A stretch of DNA of 64,000 nucleotides from Toxonevra muliebris (lineage: Eukaryota; Arthropoda; Insecta; Diptera; Pallopteridae): contig OY829328.1 of NCBI GenBank assembly GCA_963691655.1, forward strand, positions 83,022,400-83,086,399, given 5' to 3'. A program made the position numbers and the translations under genes. The first letter of the stretch is position 1. Each line of letters starts with the position of its first letter. The notes under the pieces were generated by a model that was not told where the DNA came from, made no database searches, and worked only from the letters and a program-made list of their open reading frames with translations. This document shows, one piece after another, positions 58,323 through 64,000 of the stretch.

Positions 58323-58559
58323 TTCTATGGCAAATGTTTGCAAGGATATGGATTTACAAATGACGAATACATTTATATGATTTATCGACCTACCACGAAT
58401 GTTTTTCAAGCTGTATCTTTAGATAGTGGTATATATATTGGAAATACCAGCACTAAGATTTTGCTTTCTACTATGAAGCAAGAATATTTAGAATTATATG
58501 GAAAGGAAAATGAAAAACAATGCGAAAAGTTTTTTCCTAACAAAATGCCAAATATTTAA
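58323..58559 (+). CDS. GT49-family glycosyltransferase, exon 3 (C-terminus)
   Basis: After a 67-bp intron ending TTTTCATTAG the frame continues in phase 0 with FYGKCLQGYGFTNDEYIYMIY and ends at TAA 58557-58559. It corresponds to the family's G-Y-x-L-C-x-L-x-Y-x-F-x-V-L-x-N-A-F-L-V-H-K-P end, but the H-K-P tripeptide is replaced by Y-R-P and the remainder is weakly similar. The whole model from 56102 is 474 residues, comparable to other GT49 proteins if the first 55 residues are discounted. An AAATAAA at ~58718-58725 could be the polyadenylation signal. Confidence 0.8.
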   Translation, partial: FYGKCLQGYGFTNDEYIYMIYRPTTNVFQAVSLDSGIYIGNTSTKILLSTMKQEYLELYGKENEKQCEKFFPNKMPNI

Positions 58560-61402
58560 ATCGTAAAGTAAAGAAACTACATACATATATTTTCTTGTAA
58601 TATTATTTTATTTCTAACATATTCATTATATATATTATTTATTATTGAATTCGGAATAGCACGGAAATACGCGAAAGCATCACGACCAAAATTGTTGCCG
58701 TGTAGTCCGCAACTTGGTTAAATAAAGGCTGCAGACAAAGTTACATCAGTTGAATTATCATTAATATTTCAATGAACCCATTTTTCAATTTCATAACAAT
58801 AAAAAGCAATAACTTTTAACAAAAATTATCATAAATTCGTTTTTCTAATTTAAAATGAGTGCTCATCTAAATCGCATGTATTTTGTTATTGTAATTTTGT
58901 AATTTTTCGCATGACAATAGAATATATGTATATAGATTTAACAGAAATTTACTCTCTCATGAGATAAAAAGATTCTTCTCCAACAGTTTTCTATCAAGCA
59001 TTTTTCTCTCATGCATTTATATAATTGCCAATTTACTTGCAGATCCATTTTGTTTGTTTTTTGAAATTGAAAAAAAAACCAAAAAAAAAAAACAAACAAA
59101 AAAAAAAATGCGAGAGAAAAAATACAAAAATGGGGTTTCATTCAGATTCATGTCTAACTTTAGGCAGATAAAACGAGCATGTCTTATATGCTTCTTATAT
59201 GTACAGCAGAAACATTCGTTATTCGTTGATTTTCAATATAAAAATAAATAAATGAACAGCAAAGTGATTATATTTAAATTATATAAAATTTATTTATATA
59301 ACGCATATTTTTTATTAATTTTTAAGCAAACAAATAAAACCAAATTATGTTAATAAAAATATTATTATTTATATAAAGAAAAGATCTAAAATAAAAATAT
59401 AAATAAGAATTTTAAATAGAACAGAAAAATTTACTAATTCTTTTATTAACTCAGTTTTTTATTTTTTGTAAATATTTACATATTTTAATATTAAATTATA
59501 TAAAAATAAAGTCAAAAATATTTTGAAATAAAACTTAAATTAACAGCGAAATTCAAATGTGATAGTGTTTCTTATTCGGAAATAAGAGGCGTAGCTTACG
59601 TGTGGTATAGTAATGAGGTGAACTAAAAAAATCATAGTTCCCTTTTAGATCTATTTGTATGAAATTCAGGAAAATGGATGCATTTTTCCTTACCGGGAAA
59701 TGATTTTCTTTCATCAAAATATATGAAGGAGTTCGATTTTAATTTTATGTTTTTGCAATAGTTGCACATTATTATTTCGTCATTTCTAAAAATCCGCTCA
59801 AATTTCACTCATGTACCCAATAACCTATTCGCGCATGGGAAAGAGGGAGAGAGAGAATGTATTGGTGTGTAGAATAGATGAGAGTTCGTTTATATGTATA
59901 GTATATCTACAGAACTTTCAGAAATTAACAGAACGCTAGATGAGAGAGTATAAGAGTAAGTGTTGAAGAGCCGACTGCATATAACTACATAACTTTCTTA
60001 AACTTACAGAAAATGTTGAATCTACTTGCGCATATGAAAGCTCATGAGTGCGAGAGGGTAAGTTTGGGAGAGCTAGTGTTGCACAGCAAGAGAACGTGAA
60101 AGTTCTATTATGCAGAAATTTACAGAGCTTTGGTTAAGTTAACAGAGCTTTGGGATAATTTGTAAGTTTTGGTACAATTTTTAGAATTTTCTATTATTTT
60201 ACAGGAAAACACAAAATCTACGCTTCGATTTCAATGAAACTTAATATTCTAGAACGTTTTAAATCCAAATGGACTCAAATGAAACTATCACTAAATACCA
60301 AGAAATTCTTTATTTACATTAATTTTTTATAAATACTTTAAAATAAAACTCCTGAATTCATCAATTTTTAAATAAAATTTCCTCTTTATTAGATACTGTC
60401 ACTGCAATACTTACTATATTGTTTGGTTATTTTATGTGTATTCTGTTAATGTAACCTATATAATACAAAATTTTTAATTAATGATGAATATATAATAAAT
60501 TATTTGTTGTTTTTAGGTTTTATAAATTGCAAACAAATTCTAGTTTTCTTATATGAAGTTCAAAACTATATGTATTTTTTTTTGTTTATTTTGGTTTTTT
60601 CGTGTGGAAATACAAATGTTTATATTTGTTAATCAATTTAACCGTTTTTCTTTAAATTTATTTTTGCTTTTAATAAATGTAAATAATAATTATACATACA
60701 ACTCAATACTAAATGCAATTTTTAATAAATAAATTGTTTTATTGTTTTGCTTTTACATTTTAAAACTTTTTTTTTTAATTTTATATTCATATTTATTTCA
60801 GTTATTCATGTATATAATATTATAATTTGTATTTATTATTATTTTTTTTTATTTTGATTTTTTAAAACTTTTTAAATACTTTTGAAACTTCAATTTAGTT
60901 TTCATTTTTCAATCTTATATATATATTTTACTTTTTTTTGCTACAAAAATAGTGCCTGCATATTATTGCAGTGCTTTTTATTTTTCTTTATAATTTTTCC
61001 CATATGTGTTTTTTTATTAAATTCCAGCAAGAAAATGAATATAAAACTTTTATATAAAATTACAAAGTTTAAATTTTATCTCAAAGCTCTGTAGATTTTC
61101 TAGATTTACAGAATTTTGGGTAGTGCTCACAAACCATTCACGTATACTATTCACATATGTATGTGTATGAAAAGCTCGATCTAGGCTCTCCATGGGCTGT
61201 GAGTACGTAAGAGTAAGAGTAAAGAGCAGCTAAGAGTTCAGTCGTTCCTTTTCTTTAAATCTACTCTCGCATATATTGTATTGCACATATACATATAAAA
61301 ATAATGTGAGAGCGTATGCATGTGGAAGTTTACATTCGAGAGAGAGAGAGAGATCAAGTTTTAATTAAAAGTAACTACTTTGCTCATTTACAGAACTTTC
61401 AG
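58560..61402. other. Non-coding interval downstream of the GT49 gene
   Basis: AT-rich. From about 59880 onward, words such as TTACAGAACTTTC, GAGAGTATAAGAG and CATATGAAAGCTC recur and relate to the repeats flanking the fold-back at 61.4 kb. No gene found. Confidence 0.5.
61060..61370. repeat. Left flanking direct repeat of the fold-back
   Basis: Words ATTTTATCTCAAAGCTCTGT, CACGTATACTATTCACATAT and TGAGAGCGTATGCATGTGG recur in order at 62795-63215, about 1.73 kb downstream, in direct orientation. Confidence 0.75.
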
Positions 61403-62825
61403 AAATCTACAGAGCTTTAAGATAAAATTTAAATTTTGTAATTTTATTTGAAAATTTACCGGTTGGTTCAGTCGGTAGAGTAAAAAGTCCACCAAAAGTT
61501 CATTATAATTCGTATCTGAAATGTTTCTTCAGTAATTGTTAGTGGGGGTATGTTAGATGGAAAAACCACCAAAATCAGTTATGGGGTTGCAGAGCAACCC
61601 CCCCAAAAAACGCCCCTTTTGGTGAAAAAAGCTTTTTTTTACTAATAACTGCTTAACCGTTGGAGATATCAACAAATTGCACAGTACAAAAAGAAAGCTT
61701 AAGTAATTTCCTAAAAAAATTATGTTAAGTAATTTTTTCGTATATGTAATAGTTTTCGTGATATTCAATATTTAAAACATTGCAAGCTTTGTACTTTGGA
61801 TATATAGCTCAAAATTTTTTTTCTTCAGTTTACATATCTTTTAACAATATTTTCTAATAATTTAAAAGTTAAAAAATTGCATCAAAAAAAAAAAAAGAAC
61901 ATCAAATGCAATAAACAATAATCAAAAATTTAGCTAACTTTAACATGCTGATAAAAATGCAAAATGTGAAAGTTTTTATTTCTAACTTTTCAGCATTTTC
62001 AGAAGTAGTGTTTTGAACTAGGTTAGGTTAGGTTGGAGTGGCTGTCGAGAGACACACTTAGGCCTGAACGGGCCATTGTGATACCACATAGTTGGACCTA
62101 CAGTTTAACGCCGATTCCGAACGGCGGTAGAGTGTGTTTTGAACTAAAAGATAATAAATTCATAAGATATAGTGAAACCAGTTAGGCCTGCAAATAGTTA
62201 TAGTAGCAAAAATCAAAAGGCAACTATATTATATTGTTATGTTTATATACTAAAAATTATCCGTAATCAATGAAAACGACAGAGAATATTATACTTTATA
62301 TCCCCTTCAAAACTCATTTTGATTATTCTTCCTAGCTTGTTTGATTTTCGAGTAATTCAATTTTTTCTAAAGGGTCCGCGCGCAAAAATTCAAATAAAAA
62401 AAAGATACGCGCGCATCTACAGTACATCCGAGGTACAAAGTTTGCAATGTTTTAAATATTGAATATCTCGAAAACTATTATATATACGAAAAAATTACTT
62501 AACACTTTTTTTTAAAAAAATTACTCAAGCTTTCTTTTTGTAGTAAGCAATTTTTTGATATCTCCAACGGTTAAGCAGTTATTAGTAAAAAAAGGTTTTT
62601 TTTCACAAAAAGGGGGTTTTTTGGGGGGGTTGCTCTGCAACCCCAGAACTGATTTTTGTTGTTTTTCCATCTATCATACCCCCATTAACAATTACTGAAG
62701 AAAAATTTCAGATACAAATTATTATGAACTTTTGGTGGACTTTTTACTCTACCGACTGGACCAACCGGTAAATTTCCAAATAAAATTACAAAATTTAACA
62801 TTTTATCTCAAAGCTCTGTAGATTT
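61403..62825. mobile_element. Fold-back structure: two ~400-bp inverted arms around a 623-bp spacer
   Basis: Arms 61403-61802 and 62426-62825 are inverted and highly similar. They contain AAATCTACAGAGCTTT, TTTACCGGTTGG, TAAAAAGTCCACCAAAAGTTC, AGCAACCCCCCCAAAAAA and CCGTTGGAGATATCAACAA, each with its complement. The spacer holds a second AGGTT-repeat fragment and has no coding capacity. It resembles Foldback-type elements or two inverted insertions of one family; no TSD is evident. Confidence 0.82.
62019..62134 (+). repeat. Fragment of a dispersed repeat starting AGGTTAGGTT, copy 2
   Basis: Contains GGTTGGAGTGGCTGTCGAGA and CCATTGTGATACCACATAG, complementary to 3303-3390. It lies in the spacer of the fold-back. 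Confidence 0.7.
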
Positions 62826-63215
62826 TCTACATTTACAGAACTTTGGGTAACGCTCTCATACCTTTCACACGTATACTATTCACATATATGAATATATGTA
62901 AAAGTGGTAGTAGTATTCATGTATATGAATGCACATATAACAAATGTGAGAACGTAAGAGTGAAGAGCACAGTTACAGAGCTTTCTTAAATTTACGGAAG
63001 CTTTGTTTAACTCTTACGACAACTATGAACTTACTCTCACATATTCATATACAAAAGTGAGAGCTTAAGTTTGAAAGAGCAAGTAGTCATCATCTGAACA
63101 TCTGAGAGTTCTAACTATTAGCTTACTCTCGCAAATATTGTATTGCACATACATACAAATAGTGTGAGAGCGTATGCATGTGGAAGTCTACGTGTGCAGA
63201 GAGAGAGCAATTGTT
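62795..63215. repeat. Right flanking direct repeat of the fold-back
   Basis: It is the second copy of 61060-61370, with an extra ~130 bp of GTGAGAGCTTAAG-like words. Confidence 0.75.
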
Positions 63216-64000
63216 AATTAAAGGAAACTCATTTGATCAAAAGAGAATCACAACTTCTTCTTCGAAATAGTTATATTCTAGCTTTTATTAGCATAAAAAG
63301 AGAGAAAAAGAGAGAATTTCCCATATGAAATTTGCCAAAATGCTAGCAAATTTGATTGAATTTTATATAGTGATACCCAGGCATAAGTCTTTATAGGTGT
63401 TTGGTAAAAGATCATTGAAATCTGCTATTCTTCTATAAACAAAATGAAGATAAATTTAAAATAAACAAGGAAAATATTCCAAAAACATTGTTTTTCTTAT
63501 TTATAATCTTTTATATATACCTACATTTATTGTGTTTTGGTCGTCAATTCCAAAAATGGTGGAACAGTATTTACGAGGTGTTTCCTAAGTTTCCAGGGAG
63601 GAACAAAGGACCACCACAACATATGACCATCGAATATGGTAGCCGTCAAATAAAGCTGTAGATGCGTTTCAACTTTTCCAAAATGCCTACATGCAAAATA
63701 CACCGGCTTTCGTTTTTAAGCAATGGGCCAATATTAAACTTGGTTACATGACGTCCAGCTTTATCACAATAATATTTGATATAACTGTGTAACATACTTA
63801 TGTAGAAAAACAGTAATATCGAAGTTGCTACCTATCACTTACATATTGAAAAAAATAATCTATATAGACTTGTGAAAATATCAAAAGAACAAACAAATTT
63901 AATATTTACCATCTGCTAGTACATAAATTTTGCGCAAACTCTTAACTATTTTATTTTTTGGACATCCGCCCATGCATTTCCTCACATGTATGTGGGTACA
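63216..64000. other. Non-coding end of the window
   Basis: Includes a partial ATGCCTGG-type mini-MITE (63298-63384). Nothing else is supported. Confidence 0.5.

Noticed and set aside
61450..61480. tRNA-like A box (TGGTTCAGTCGG followed by TAGAG)
   Set aside because: No B box, no anticodon stem and no acceptor stem; it lies within the arm of the fold-back and recurs, decayed, in the other arm.

Overview
This window is AT-rich, repeat-crowded nuclear DNA from an insect, almost certainly a higher (brachyceran) fly. The evidence is a short (67 bp) and a long intron with canonical splice sites, recognisable exons of the fly CIDE-N gene Drep2 spread over more than 22 kb, and a dipteran-style mixture of Tc1/mariner, hAT, piggyBac and non-LTR elements. 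I cannot tell which family (calyptrate, tephritid or other) from the sequence alone.

Two host genes are supported, both on the + strand. Drep2 occupies the middle: a CIDE-N exon at 22048-22266, a second exon at 38878-39107 and a terminal exon at 44086-44503. Its start exon is not identified here and may lie upstream of the window. Downstream, a three-exon gene (56102-58559) encodes a type II membrane protein of glycosyltransferase family 49 (beta-1,4-glucuronyltransferase/LARGE-like). It is strongly diverged, with a changed metal-motif region and an apparently shortened catalytic domain. A possible terminal exon of an unrelated upstream gene lies at 1493-1605.

Nearly everything else is transposon and satellite DNA, much of it inside Drep2 introns or just upstream of its first recognised exon. 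I could date-stamp many insertions by target-site duplications (TSDs). They are: an apparently intact maT (DD37D) transposon at 14917-16204; two head-to-head copies of a ~1 kb hAT-type non-autonomous element, each with its own perfect 8-bp TSD, the second containing a 284-bp piggyBac-type MITE at TTAA; several further hAT-type MITE families; three 5'-truncated non-LTR retrotransposons each with a 10-14 bp TSD; a Tc1-like element with perfect 27-bp terminal repeats and a ruined transposase; a TTAA-flanked mini-MITE family; and a long fold-back structure at 61403-62825.

Tandem repeats include a 17-bp minisatellite at about 34850-35400, which creates spurious reading frames in all frames because 17 is not a multiple of 3; a degenerate ~300-360 bp array at 29.6-31.3 kb; a ~120-bp array at 39.75-41.6 kb interrupted by two palindromic insertions; and smaller arrays. 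No CRISPR, rRNA or convincing tRNA was seen. No previously undescribed protein system is evident; the most interesting items are the divergent GT49 gene, the nested datable transposon stack, the young-looking maT copy and a pre-miRNA-sized hairpin at 3395-3470.
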